Part shown: one piece after another, positions 1 to 7,134 of the stretch
Layout of the letters: every line of letters begins with the position of its first letter
Numbering within the stretch: the first letter of the stretch is position 1
DNA from: Oligoflexia bacterium
GTDB lineage: Bacteria; Bdellovibrionota; UBA1018
Direction: 5' to 3'
DNA length: 13,651 nucleotides
Assembly (NCBI GenBank): GCA_903928955.1
Contig: CAIYTD010000076.1
Location: 1-13,651 of the forward strand
The notes under the pieces: generated by a model
Told to the model about the DNA's origin: nothing
The model's database searches: none
The model's input: the letters and a program-made list of their open reading frames with translations, nothing else
Position numbers and translations under genes: made by a program

Positions 1-701
1 GCAGAGAAGTCAGACACACCTTGCTGCTTCATTATAATTTACTGAACGCCCTTTTTGTGAAGGACCTGATCGCCATGTTTAAAGCAAAAGGATGGAAGGT
101 AATCTCATCAAAGGATGCTTTCAAAGATCCTGTTTTTCAAATGACTCCAAAAATAGTTCCTGCTGGAAATAGTATTCTTTGGGCAATTGCAAAGGAGTCT
201 GGGAAATTTGAATCCATTCTTCGTGACCCTGGAGAAGATGGAGAGTATGAAAAAGAACCTTACGAAATTGGATTTGGTCGAAAAACAGAAAAGTCAGGAA
301 ACGTTGAATGCGAGATTGGATTTTCTTTTGCGTGGGGGGATTTGAAGGACGCGGAAGAGTTTCGGAAGGAATATGAGGAGGAAAGGGGAAAGCTCAGGGG
401 CGAGATCGAAAAGATCCAGTTGAGCCTGAGTTTTTTGGTGGGGCAGAAACGGGAGTTGGAGCAGGATTCGTTCGATTGGAAAAATTTAGGGGGAGTGCAA
501 CGGAAGGTGCTGGATGTCATGCAGGAGCATGACCCTGTGGCGCTCAAGAATGCCTATCAGCACCTTTTTGAAGCGATTGTGGTGGGTGATTTGGATTCTA
601 AGGGAGTAAGGGGTCTGGAGTTTGTGATTCGGGATGGAACTGCCCCCGCTGTTTTTGTGACAGCGGAGGAAAATTCCAGTTCTGATTTAAAAATGGGGTG
701 A
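1..701 (+). CDS. Chimeric partial ORF: polysaccharide deacetylase C-terminus joined to serine-recombinase-like tail
   Basis: The frame is open at the left edge (from base 3), so the true start lies outside the window. The first ~85 visible residues match the C-terminal end of NodB-like polysaccharide deacetylases: LLLHYNLLNALFVKDLI, then GWKVIS, KDAFKDPVFQ, then PAGNSILWAIAKE and an EDGEYEKE tail. These enzymes remove N-acetyl groups from chitin-like polymers or peptidoglycan; the catalytic region is not visible. From about base 330 the composition becomes more G-rich and the protein changes to a charged coiled coil (EEFRKEYEEERGKLRGEIEK). It then continues with AYQHLFEAIVVGDLDSKG and LEFVIRDG, which I read as the C-terminal tail of a large serine recombinase. 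The stop (699-701) lies inside the tRNA-His 3' end. A deacetylase would normally end near residue 90-100, so this is probably an accidental in-frame fusion left by an element insertion or deletion. Whether it is expressed cannot be judged. Confidence 0.6.
   Translation, partial: REVRHTLLLHYNLLNALFVKDLIAMFKAKGWKVISSKDAFKDPVFQMTPKIVPAGNSILWAIAKESGKFESILRDPGEDGEYEKEPYEIGFGRKTEKSGNVECEIGFSFAWGDLKDAEEFRKEYEEERGKLRGEIEKIQLSLSFLVGQKRELEQDSFDWKNLGGVQRKVLDVMQEHDPVALKNAYQHLFEAIVVGDLDSKGVRGLEFVIRDGTAPAVFVTAEENSSSDLKMG
330..690 (+). mobile_element. Probable remnant of a serine-recombinase gene beside tRNA-His
   Basis: This segment encodes a heptad-like Glu/Lys/Arg-rich helix, then a compact end rich in Val/Ile/Leu (HLFEAIVVGD, GLEFVIRDG). 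That order resembles the coiled coil plus terminal beta segment at the end of large serine recombinases. The catalytic serine domain and zinc ribbon are absent, so it could not catalyse recombination. It abuts the 3' end of tRNA-His, a common landing site for integrated elements. The family assignment rests on remembered family character, not on an alignment. Confidence 0.45.
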
Positions 702-770
702 CCAACGGGGCTTGAACCCGCGACCACCGGAATCACAATCCGGTGCTCTACCAACTGAGCTATGGCCACC
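694..770 (-). tRNA. tRNA-His (anticodon GTG)
   Basis: Read on the minus strand, the acceptor strands GTGGCCA and TGGTCAC pair over 7 bp with one G-U. The D arm contains AGCTCAGTTGGTAGAGC. The anticodon stem CCGGA/TCCGG encloses the loop TTGTGAT, giving anticodon GTG (His). The T arm contains the standard GGTTCAA. The extra G at position -1 (base 770) opposite discriminator C73 is the known identity element of histidine tRNA. CCA is encoded (694-696). The 3' end overlaps the convergent chimeric ORF by 8 bases. Confidence 0.97.
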
Positions 771-788
771 ACAGAAACAGTGCAACCC

Positions 789-817
789 GTTTTACTTTTT
801 CTGATTGCGCATGTCAA
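789..817 (-). promoter_or_regulatory. Sigma-70-type promoter of tRNA-His
   Basis: On the minus strand there is a perfect -35 box TTGACA (817-812), a 17-bp spacer and a -10-like TAAAAC (794-789). Base 770, the tRNA 5' end, lies about 19 bp past the -10. Position and spacing suit a stable-RNA promoter. No other gene on that strand could use it. Confidence 0.7.
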
Positions 818-896
818 CGATTTCTGATCTTTCGACTTCGTTCTTGACTTAGGCCCTATTGAGACGCACTTTGGAGCGAATTGGGAGACATTTTTC

Positions 897-1508
897 ATGA
901 GCTCTAGTTTACAAAATAGGTTTTTTCTTGGGATAATAGGGCTGATTTCACTTTTTAAACCTTCCTTCGGCATCGCTGGTGTTTTTAATCTGCCACATTT
1001 GGCTGCACCAGGTGAATTTGCTTTTGGAATCCAGCCCGAATTTTTAATGACTCCAGCGGTTTCTGCCGGAGTCGAACTCAGGTATGTTCAGGGCATCACT
1101 GACTCCGCTAATTTTACAGGGATTTTGGGCACAGGGAGCGGTTCTCGTCAATTTCGAGTGGGGGGAGCAGGTACTTTTGATTTTTTCCCAGATACAGGAA
1201 ATCAGCCAGGAATCGGCGTAGCTTTCCAAGCATTATTAATTCAAGTGAATTCCGTACAGACTTTTGAAGCAACGGCTATTCCGTATGTTCATAAAACTTT
1301 TTCGTCTTCTGATTACGGAAACATTGAGCCTTTTCTTGCTCTCCCTGTGGGCCTCAGCTTGTTTCAAGGAACTTATCAGCCTTTACTTACAGTTGCGGTT
1401 GGATGCATTTTTTTGTATAACGAGCACTTTCGAAGTGTAGTGGAATTGGGTTTAGGATTGAATCAAGCGAGTACTTATCTTTCGGGAGGGTTGATTTATT
1501 ACCACTAA
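897..1508 (+). CDS. Secreted beta-rich, probably outer-membrane, protein of unknown function
   Basis: This 203-residue protein has an N-terminal signal sequence: a short polar start with Arg8, then the hydrophobic run FFLGIIGLISLF. Cleavage is likely near SFG/IAG (residues 24-28). The mature part alternates short hydrophobic and polar stretches rich in Gly, Phe and Tyr (VELRYVQGI, FRVGGAGTFDFF, VVELGLGLN, LSGGLIYYH). That is typical of small transmembrane beta-barrels, although the last residue is His rather than Phe or Tyr. The start is supported by GGGAGA (883-888) 8 bases before the ATG. The 3' end overlaps the start region of the cation exporter by 11 bases, so the two are probably co-transcribed and translationally coupled. 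I do not recognise a named family. A role connected with metal export is only suggested by the neighbour. Confidence 0.8.
   Translation: MSSSLQNRFFLGIIGLISLFKPSFGIAGVFNLPHLAAPGEFAFGIQPEFLMTPAVSAGVELRYVQGITDSANFTGILGTGSGSRQFRVGGAGTFDFFPDTGNQPGIGVAFQALLIQVNSVQTFEATAIPYVHKTFSSSDYGNIEPFLALPVGLSLFQGTYQPLLTVAVGCIFLYNEHFRSVVELGLGLNQASTYLSGGLIYYH
1484..1500 (+). promoter_or_regulatory. Ribosome binding site and AUU start of the CDF exporter
   Basis: GGGAGGG (1484-1490) is followed after 7 bases by ATT (1498-1500). An in-frame TGA at 1492-1494 blocks any earlier start, and no ATG, GTG or TTG occurs in frame until TTG 1555. The site lies inside the end of the upstream gene, whose stop TAA is at 1506-1508. 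Confidence 0.6.
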
Positions 1509-2409
1509 AATTCGTCATCGAGCGGCATCCCTTGCATTAGGTGTCACCGTATTTTTGACAGTGCTTAAGCTGGGAACTGCTTATATGTCCCATTCAGTGG
1601 GTGTACTCTCCGAAGCATTGCATTCTTTCTTAGATCTGATTTCGGCAGCTGTTTCCTTTTTCACAGTAAGAGAAGCAGGCAAACCGGCGGATGAGGATCA
1701 TCCGTTTGGTCATGGTAAGATTGAAACTCTTTCAAGTTTATTTGAGTCCCTCTTATTATCCGGAGCTGCTGGAGTTATGGTTTACGAGGGTATTGATCAT
1801 TTAAGACACCCGAAGGCGATTGAGTATGAAGGCCTCGCCATTGGAGTGATGATAGTATCGCTCGTTGTGAGTTTTATGACTTATCGCCATAATCTCTCGG
1901 CAGCGGAGAAAACCGATAGCAGTGCACTTCATTTGAACGCTTTGCATTTTTTATCCGACGTTGTAGCCAGTTTTGGAGTTTTAGTAGGATTTATTCTTTT
2001 AGAATGGACCGAGTGGTTGTTTCTCGATCCTATTATTGCCTTTGCTGTGGCAGCTTATATTTTAAGTGTCTCTGGAAAACAGGTTAAAAAAGCGCTCCTA
2101 GAACTTTCAGACATGCAGCTTCCTGAGGAGGAGGTGTATCAGATCCGTAAAATATTGGAGTCGCATCGAGATTCCATGATTGAAGTACATGATCTTCGCA
2201 CCAGAAGAAGTGGTTCTACTCGTCATATTGATTTTCATATGGTGGTTTGCGGGCAAATATCAGTCGAAAACTCTCACGAAGTGTGTGATCGCCTTGAGGC
2301 TGAAATGAATCAATTTTTCCCCCAGGTCTCAGTAAATATTCATGTGGAACCGTGCGAAAAGGAGCAGACTCTGTGCTACAAGACTTGTCCGCATTATCGA
2401 AAAAAATAA
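1498..2409 (+). CDS. Cation diffusion facilitator (CDF) family metal exporter, zinc-type site, probable AUU start
   Basis: An inner-membrane divalent-cation/proton antiporter of the FieF/ZitB/ZnT family. Starting at ATT 1498 gives 303 residues, close to FieF (300), with a complete first membrane helix (ALGVTVFLTVLKLGTAY). TM2 carries H42-x3-D46 and TM5 H150-x3-D154. These align with the FieF site A residues 45/49 and 153/157 at a constant offset of three. The HD/HD pattern is the one associated with zinc (and cadmium) selectivity. The loop DEDHPFGHGKIETL is the CDF signature. The C-terminal cytosolic domain (from about residue 205) contains HDLRTRRSG, HIDFHMVV and NIHVEP, and ends with a Cys/His-rich tail (CEKEQTLCYKTCPH) that could bind metal. 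The only conventional starts lie at or after TTG 1555 and would cut TM1. The frame is closed at 1492, and GGGAGGG (1484-1490) sits 7 bases before ATT 1498. Family is certain; the exact metal and the start are inferred. Confidence 0.88.
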   Translation: MTTKIRHRAASLALGVTVFLTVLKLGTAYMSHSVGVLSEALHSFLDLISAAVSFFTVREAGKPADEDHPFGHGKIETLSSLFESLLLSGAAGVMVYEGIDHLRHPKAIEYEGLAIGVMIVSLVVSFMTYRHNLSAAEKTDSSALHLNALHFLSDVVASFGVLVGFILLEWTEWLFLDPIIAFAVAAYILSVSGKQVKKALLELSDMQLPEEEVYQIRKILESHRDSMIEVHDLRTRRSGSTRHIDFHMVVCGQISVENSHEVCDRLEAEMNQFFPQVSVNIHVEPCEKEQTLCYKTCPHYRKK

Positions 2410-3218
2410 AGCTGCCTCATTCCTGGAGGAATGCAACGAAAAGCGAACTCATTAAAATCAGGGGAGTTTGTTTAGATATTGATGATACTTTATCGACATC
2501 TGGAAAGCTCACTCCAGAAGCGTATCGTTCTTTATGGGATCTGAAAAACTCGGGGTTAGCTGTAGTTCCTATTACGGGGCGACCAGCGGGTTGGTGTGAC
2601 CATATCGTTCGATTTTGGCCAGTAGATGCTGTTGTGGGTGAAAATGGAGCTTTTACCTTTTATATGGAAAAAGGTATCCGCAAGAGAATCGAAACGGACT
2701 GGGGTGCGAAAAAGAAAGATGAAAGTCAGAGAAAGTTCGAAAAGTTAAAAAAAAAGATCTGTCTGCAATTTCCGCACGCTCAGTGGGCATCCGATCAAGC
2801 TTATCGGGAGTATGACCTTGCTGTAGATATTTGTGAAGATGTTTCACCTTGGTCAGAGAAGGATATTCAATCTCTTCTCGCTTTGTGCCATGCAGCTGGA
2901 GCCCATGCTAAACGTTCGAGTATCCATGTGAATATTTGGTGGGGCGAGTATGACAAGCGGACAGGATTTGAGTTTTGGATAGACCAGGGAGCTCCGGGCT
3001 GTCCTGGGAAAGTGCCTGCAAAAGATAGTTGGTTGTATATTGGGGATTCTCCCAATGACGAACCTCTTTTTGCTAGTTTTAGTTTGTCTGTAGGCGTTGC
3101 TAATCTTAAAAAATATCTCAATATTTTAGAGCATTATCCGAACTGGATTACTCAAGCTGAGAGCGGGCAAGGATTCTCTGAAATGGCAAAAAAATTGCTT
3201 CGCGCATTACGGAGCTAA
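2373..3218 (+). CDS. HAD-IIB family phosphatase
   Basis: A haloacid-dehalogenase-superfamily hydrolase that would remove phosphate from a small phosphorylated metabolite, possibly a sugar phosphate. Motif I is CLDIDDTLST, with nucleophile D35 and acid/base D37. Motif II is VVPITGRPAGWCD. Motif III is probably the Lys in KVPAKDSW, and motif IV is YIGDSPNDEPLF. The insert between motifs II and III, containing ENGAF, is the C2-type cap of the Cof/sucrose-phosphatase-like HAD-IIB group. Cytosolic, no signal peptide. I chose GTG 2373 because AAGGAG (2359-2364) lies 8 bases upstream; this gives 281 residues and a 37-base overlap with the exporter gene. GTG 2352 is in frame but has no clear ribosome site. 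The gene meets pdxH tail to tail with a 12-base overlap. The substrate is unknown. Confidence 0.85.
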   Translation: MLQDLSALSKKIKLPHSWRNATKSELIKIRGVCLDIDDTLSTSGKLTPEAYRSLWDLKNSGLAVVPITGRPAGWCDHIVRFWPVDAVVGENGAFTFYMEKGIRKRIETDWGAKKKDESQRKFEKLKKKICLQFPHAQWASDQAYREYDLAVDICEDVSPWSEKDIQSLLALCHAAGAHAKRSSIHVNIWWGEYDKRTGFEFWIDQGAPGCPGKVPAKDSWLYIGDSPNDEPLFASFSLSVGVANLKKYLNILEHYPNWITQAESGQGFSEMAKKLLRALRS

Positions 3219-3803
3219 CTGAACTATTCTCCATTTTTTGAGCTTCTGAACGTAGCAAAAACGATCGTGAAGACGATAAGGATCTGCAAGCCAGAACTCG
3301 AATCGATGAGGTATCAGAACATATCCACCCCAATGAGCGGGCCTTGGAATTTCTTTGTTCTGAAATTTTTCAGTGATTATTTCTAATTTTTCTTCTAATT
3401 CTTTCCTTCCTGAAATCAGCGAACTTTGGGGCGAGATAAGTGCGTTCAGTCTGCTCTCTCGTGGCCTAGTATTCCAATACTCATCGGAGTTGGATGGCGG
3501 AACTTTTTTGATTTTACCTTCTATCCGAAGTTGTCGGTTAAGAGCGGGCCAATAAAAAATGACAGCAGCACGGGGATTGCTTTCGAGTTCTTTACTTTTT
3601 CTACTCCTGTAATTGGTATAAAATGTAAGTCCTCCCAACTCGACTCCTTTAAAAAGCATGATGCGGGCTGAGGGTATGCCTTTGAGATTGGCTGTGGCTA
3701 AAGTCATTGCCTCTGGATTTTGAATCTTTGCTTGGACTGCGTCCGTATACCATTTTTGAAATTGAACCCAAGGGTTGGGGTCCATTTGAGAAGGTAAATG
3801 CAT
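3207..3803 (-). CDS. pdxH: Pyridoxamine/pyridoxine 5'-phosphate oxidase
   Basis: An FMN-dependent oxidase making pyridoxal 5'-phosphate, the last step of vitamin B6 synthesis and salvage; cytosolic homodimer. The 198-residue protein spans the family: the FMN-binding stretch SARIMLFKGVE (45-55) and GLTFYTNYRSRKSKEL (58-73) with NPRAAVIFYW, then the dimerisation/C-terminal segment RPAHWGGYVLIPHRFEFW (154-171). The substrate-binding RLHDR follows (R177, H179, equivalent to E. coli R197 and H199), and the terminal LAP is typical. It is slightly shorter than E. coli PdxH (218) at the N-terminus. No strong ribosome site precedes ATG 3803. It starts 7 bases after the stop of the pseudouridine synthase gene, so coupled translation is likely. 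An in-frame ATG at 3785 (residue 7) is an alternative start. Confidence 0.95.
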   Translation of the reverse strand: MHLPSQMDPNPWVQFQKWYTDAVQAKIQNPEAMTLATANLKGIPSARIMLFKGVELGGLTFYTNYRSRKSKELESNPRAAVIFYWPALNRQLRIEGKIKKVPPSNSDEYWNTRPRESRLNALISPQSSLISGRKELEEKLEIITEKFQNKEIPRPAHWGGYVLIPHRFEFWLADPYRLHDRFCYVQKLKKWRIVQLAP

Positions 3804-3810
3804 TTCGGAA

Positions 3811-4860
3811 CTATACCGGCAGTTGACTCAAATGAGAAGCGCTGTTGGATGGGTTTTGTTGATTTAAGAAGTTCTGAAACTCTTCAGGGAAAGGAGCATG
3901 AAACTCCATTTTTTTTCCCGTGATTGGGTGCACAAATTGGATCCAGGAAGCATGGAGTGCGTGTCTAGGGAGTAATAGCTTTGCTTCAGCTTCGGGAGTG
4001 AGGTTTTGGCGCTCATAAAATCGCAGGGCTTCCGATTCAGGTAAGCCGTAAAGTTTATCCCCCACGATGGGATAGCCAGCTGCTTCTAAGTGAATGCGAA
4101 TTTGGTGTTGACGGCCCGTTTTTGGAAAACATTCGACTAAGGCGAATGCGCCCCAAACACCGATGCGTTTAAAATGAGTGTGAGCGGGTTGTCCTCCTTC
4201 TTCTTCAGAGGCGATCATCATTTTAAGTTGAATGATAGACGTAGTTGTTCGCTTGAGTGCTAGGTCAATGGAAAATGAATCGGGGGGAGCGCCTTTCACA
4301 ATGGCAAGATAACGTTTTTGGGTTGTCCTTGCAGCAAATTGCCGGGTGATATGCGTGCAAGCCTCTTTTTGTTTTGCTAATACCAAGACACCGCTGGTTT
4401 CTTTGTCAATGCGATGGACGAGGTAATAATCTTGATCTGCTTGGAGAGGGGTTTGATGTCCTTGAGTTTTGAGGTGAATGAGAAGGGTGTTGAAAAAATA
4501 GCGGCCTGCTGGATGGACCGGGAGATTCGGAGGTTTATTGATGACAAATAGAGCCTCGTCTTCAAAAAGAATTTGGTAATCAAACCGGACAAAAGGTTCA
4601 GGTTTACGCTCTGTCATTACCAAAACTTCATCGCCTGGAACGAGATGTGAGCTGGGTTTTGGACGACCCACTGTCAAGTGCGGACCTTGGTTGCGACGAA
4701 CAGATACAGCGCCAATTCCAATGGCCCGTTTGAGCTGCTCACGGGAGCGCTTTCGGTAGCGCTGTTTTAAAAATGTGTCTAAACGCATCCCTTGTTGACG
4801 AGCGCCTACCGAGTGAGTGACAAGATAGTGGTTGGTGGTAAGATTTTCAGTTACATTCAT
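3811..4860 (-). CDS. RluA-family 23S rRNA/tRNA pseudouridine synthase
   Basis: Converts specific uridines in structured RNA to pseudouridine. Of 349 residues, 24-80 form an S4-like RNA-binding domain (GMRLDTFLKQRYRKRSREQL). The catalytic domain runs from about 95 to 330. It has INKPPNLPVHP (108-117) and the signature HRIDKETSGVLVLAK (149-163) with catalytic Asp152. It also has QKRYLAIVKG, the RQHQIRIHLEAAGYPIVGDKLYG motif and LPRHALHA. A ~20-residue polar Gln/Asn/Ser tail follows. The S4 domain points to the RluC/RluD type rather than RluA itself, but the target uridine cannot be assigned. The start ATG (4860-4858) directly follows the TAA stop of the upstream kinase gene with no gap and no clear ribosome site, which suggests translational coupling. 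Confidence 0.92.
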   Translation of the reverse strand: MNVTENLTTNHYLVTHSVGARQQGMRLDTFLKQRYRKRSREQLKRAIGIGAVSVRRNQGPHLTVGRPKPSSHLVPGDEVLVMTERKPEPFVRFDYQILFEDEALFVINKPPNLPVHPAGRYFFNTLLIHLKTQGHQTPLQADQDYYLVHRIDKETSGVLVLAKQKEACTHITRQFAARTTQKRYLAIVKGAPPDSFSIDLALKRTTTSIIQLKMMIASEEEGGQPAHTHFKRIGVWGAFALVECFPKTGRQHQIRIHLEAAGYPIVGDKLYGLPESEALRFYERQNLTPEAEAKLLLPRHALHASWIQFVHPITGKKMEFHAPFPEEFQNFLNQQNPSNSASHLSQLPV

Positions 4861-7134
4861 TTAAAAACGTTGACGCATTAAAAATATAATGACTTCTCTT
4901 GCACAGGCTTGACAATAACCAAACTGAGATTGCATCCGATGAATAGTCTGTCTGGCTAAAGAACCACCTTCAGAAGAGGGGTCATCTTCATCTGTATCAT
5001 AAACTAAGAGTGCGTCACTCATTTTTGTCAGGAGGGCTTTCTGAGACTCAAAATAATGTTTTTCAAGTTTTTTCCAAAATTCAGGAAATACACGGGCGTA
5101 GGTCATGTGTTCTTTTGGATGATCAAGGGACCAAACACCCACTTGTGAGATCACATTTTGTCTAAATCCAATCTTTTCATGAGAGTCTTGGGGGGAGTCT
5201 ACGATTTTCTCAAATTCAGTGATTAAAGCGAGATCAGGATCTTCTAATCTCCCTGTGATGAGATTTTTGACTTTTTCTTTTTTAAGATGCAGGGAAATTT
5301 GCAAAACATATTTTTTGAGAAACTCTTCCCATTGTGCTGAGTCATAGAGCCCGATGGAGTCTCTGACTTCGCGGTCTATTTTATTCAAATATTCTTGTCG
5401 AACTAAAGTAATGAATTCAGCTGAATCATGAAAACCGTCTTTAACATCTTGTTTTAGGAATTCATATTCGGTGACTCTTTTAACAAATTCCTCCAATTCC
5501 CTGAGCACTGCAAGAGGCGAAAGGCAGGGAAATTCAGGATTTTGAGCAGCATCAAAAAGCACAGATTTCATTTCTCGTGCAGAAGCTCCCATGCGGCCTT
5601 CATAGTAAGGGATATTTGAATACTCTTCTTTGAGTTTTCGTAATGCGGCACGCAGAAGTTTTCTTTCCTCTAGAGCAAGAGAACTGGGTAATTCTCCTGT
5701 ATTATAAAGTTGAGCTTTTTCTAGTGGCGATAAGCTAGAGATGAGAGTGCTGACGTTGGGGGGGTAGTGAATGCTATTGGGTTTTTTGAGTCGTGTCAGA
5801 ACGCTCCAAAGTCCAATTGCCCAGGCTACATGGGGAGAGACGTGTTTTTCTCCTGCCATCTGAGAAAGTTGAGTGGAGTAAATTTCTTGTTCTTGGTTAC
5901 TACACAGTAGGTAGGGAACTTGAATGAGTTCGATTCGAGCTTTAAAACTCGTAAAATCTGGAAATTCTTTAAAAGCATCGAGCTGGACTTCATTTGTAGA
6001 TCCGAGAAGAATGGAGTCTAAGTAAGCAATGCTATTGCCGACATTGACAGCTCCGGTTTCACAAGCGTTTAGGAGGTATTTAAAGGAATCCACAGGCCTT
6101 TTGAGAAGGTCACTGTATTCAATGAGTCCTCGATTTCCATCCACAAGATCGCCTGTCAAAGTGAAAAAGTTAATGCTTTGGAGTGAAGCGGGGAGAGATC
6201 CCATGCTCTTGTTGTAACTGAGTTGATGGTACTGTGCGTCGACGTGAAGCTGGGGTTCGATAGTGACCAATCCTTTTCTATATCGGCGAGAGAAGTAGAT
6301 GCGTTCAACCTGAATGTGCAGTAAAATCTTTTTAAAATTTCCTCCCTGGGCGATTAATAGTGAGTCAAAAATCTGTTTGCAGCGATGACATAAGCCTCCT
6401 TTGGTGAGGTAGGTAGGCATTGATTCCCAAAGTTTTTCTGCTTGTTCTAGTCCAATGAGCTTTTCTAAAAAATTCTTTCGTTGTTCTTGTGGAATGATCA
6501 AAAAAGGATGGTCATTCAGATCGCAAGGTATTCTAGCCGATACTTCTTCATCAGGAAGTTTGGAATAAGTCGAGAGTGCTTCTTTCTTATTAGGGTAAGT
6601 ATTAATCCCCATATTTCCTTTTAAATAGCGCTCAATCGGAAATACCCAGTTAAAAGTATAAGTTGCTCCATCGGATTCTTTTGAATATCTTTCCATTCCG
6701 TTCATCATGGAGTGTACGATAGAGCTCTTTGCACTTCCATTAGGGCCGTGGAGTAAGATCAGTTTATTGTTGAGCCCTTGTCGAGCGAAAGCTTTAAGAG
6801 ATCGATAGATTTGATTTTGAACCCACTCTTGTCCTATGACACGGGGAGCAATTCCATCGATTGGAAAATCAAAAATTTTAAATCTTTGAAGTAAGCCAGA
6901 AGGGACTGGATGAATATCGTAGGTGGGGATGGGAGTTGTTCCGAAATAATCCATCATTTCCACTAAGTACTGAGCTGACCCTCGTGTTTGCTTTTCTGGG
7001 TTGTCTCTCAAGAGAACCAAATATTCGTCAAAACTGAGAATTCGACGATTAGAGTCAAATTCTTTTTGAATTGTTTGGTCGATGAGTCCTAAAGCTTCTT
7101 GCCCCGAAAGTGAACCACGCCCCTGAGTCGTCAT
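4861..7134 (-). CDS. prkA: PrkA-type AAA+ serine protein kinase, long form
   Basis: A PrkA/YeaG-family protein: an N-terminal AAA+ domain plus a C-terminal kinase-like domain, implicated in stress, starvation or sporulation signalling. It is 757 residues, versus about 640 in Bacillus PrkA and E. coli YeaG. Residues 130-138 form the P-loop GPNGSAKSS. GLIEYSDLL (337-345) is the Walker-B-like segment typical of PrkA, and LDSILLGSTNE (372-382) the sensor-1 region. PYLLCSNQEQEIY matches the PrkA pattern Py...n.EkkIY, and YYEGRMGASAREMK (from about 525) is the family signature beside the C-terminal domain. Two CxxC pairs, C249/C252 and C741/C744, could bind metal or sense redox state. The usual YeaH/SpoVR partner genes are absent nearby. 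Its ATG is 12 bases after the nucleotidase stop; in-frame TAG upstream excludes a longer start. Phosphorylation targets are unknown, and protease activity has also been reported for Bacillus PrkA. Confidence 0.9.
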   Translation of the reverse strand: MTTQGRGSLSGQEALGLIDQTIQKEFDSNRRILSFDEYLVLLRDNPEKQTRGSAQYLVEMMDYFGTTPIPTYDIHPVPSGLLQRFKIFDFPIDGIAPRVIGQEWVQNQIYRSLKAFARQGLNNKLILLHGPNGSAKSSIVHSMMNGMERYSKESDGATYTFNWVFPIERYLKGNMGINTYPNKKEALSTYSKLPDEEVSARIPCDLNDHPFLIIPQEQRKNFLEKLIGLEQAEKLWESMPTYLTKGGLCHRCKQIFDSLLIAQGGNFKKILLHIQVERIYFSRRYRKGLVTIEPQLHVDAQYHQLSYNKSMGSLPASLQSINFFTLTGDLVDGNRGLIEYSDLLKRPVDSFKYLLNACETGAVNVGNSIAYLDSILLGSTNEVQLDAFKEFPDFTSFKARIELIQVPYLLCSNQEQEIYSTQLSQMAGEKHVSPHVAWAIGLWSVLTRLKKPNSIHYPPNVSTLISSLSPLEKAQLYNTGELPSSLALEERKLLRAALRKLKEEYSNIPYYEGRMGASAREMKSVLFDAAQNPEFPCLSPLAVLRELEEFVKRVTEYEFLKQDVKDGFHDSAEFITLVRQEYLNKIDREVRDSIGLYDSAQWEEFLKKYVLQISLHLKKEKVKNLITGRLEDPDLALITEFEKIVDSPQDSHEKIGFRQNVISQVGVWSLDHPKEHMTYARVFPEFWKKLEKHYFESQKALLTKMSDALLVYDTDEDDPSSEGGSLARQTIHRMQSQFGYCQACAREVIIFLMRQRF

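Noticed and set aside
844..872. Possible sigma-70 promoter (TTGACT at 844) before the beta-rich protein
   Set aside because: At 16-18 bp spacing there is no acceptable -10 box, so the match is to a -35 box only.
557..973. 138-codon open frame on the minus strand across tRNA-His
   Set aside because: It reads through the tRNA, its promoter and the antisense of the flanking genes; no protein family resemblance.
1555..1557. TTG as the start of the CDF exporter
   Set aside because: It removes much of the first membrane helix, lacks a ribosome site, and breaks the length match with FieF-type proteins.
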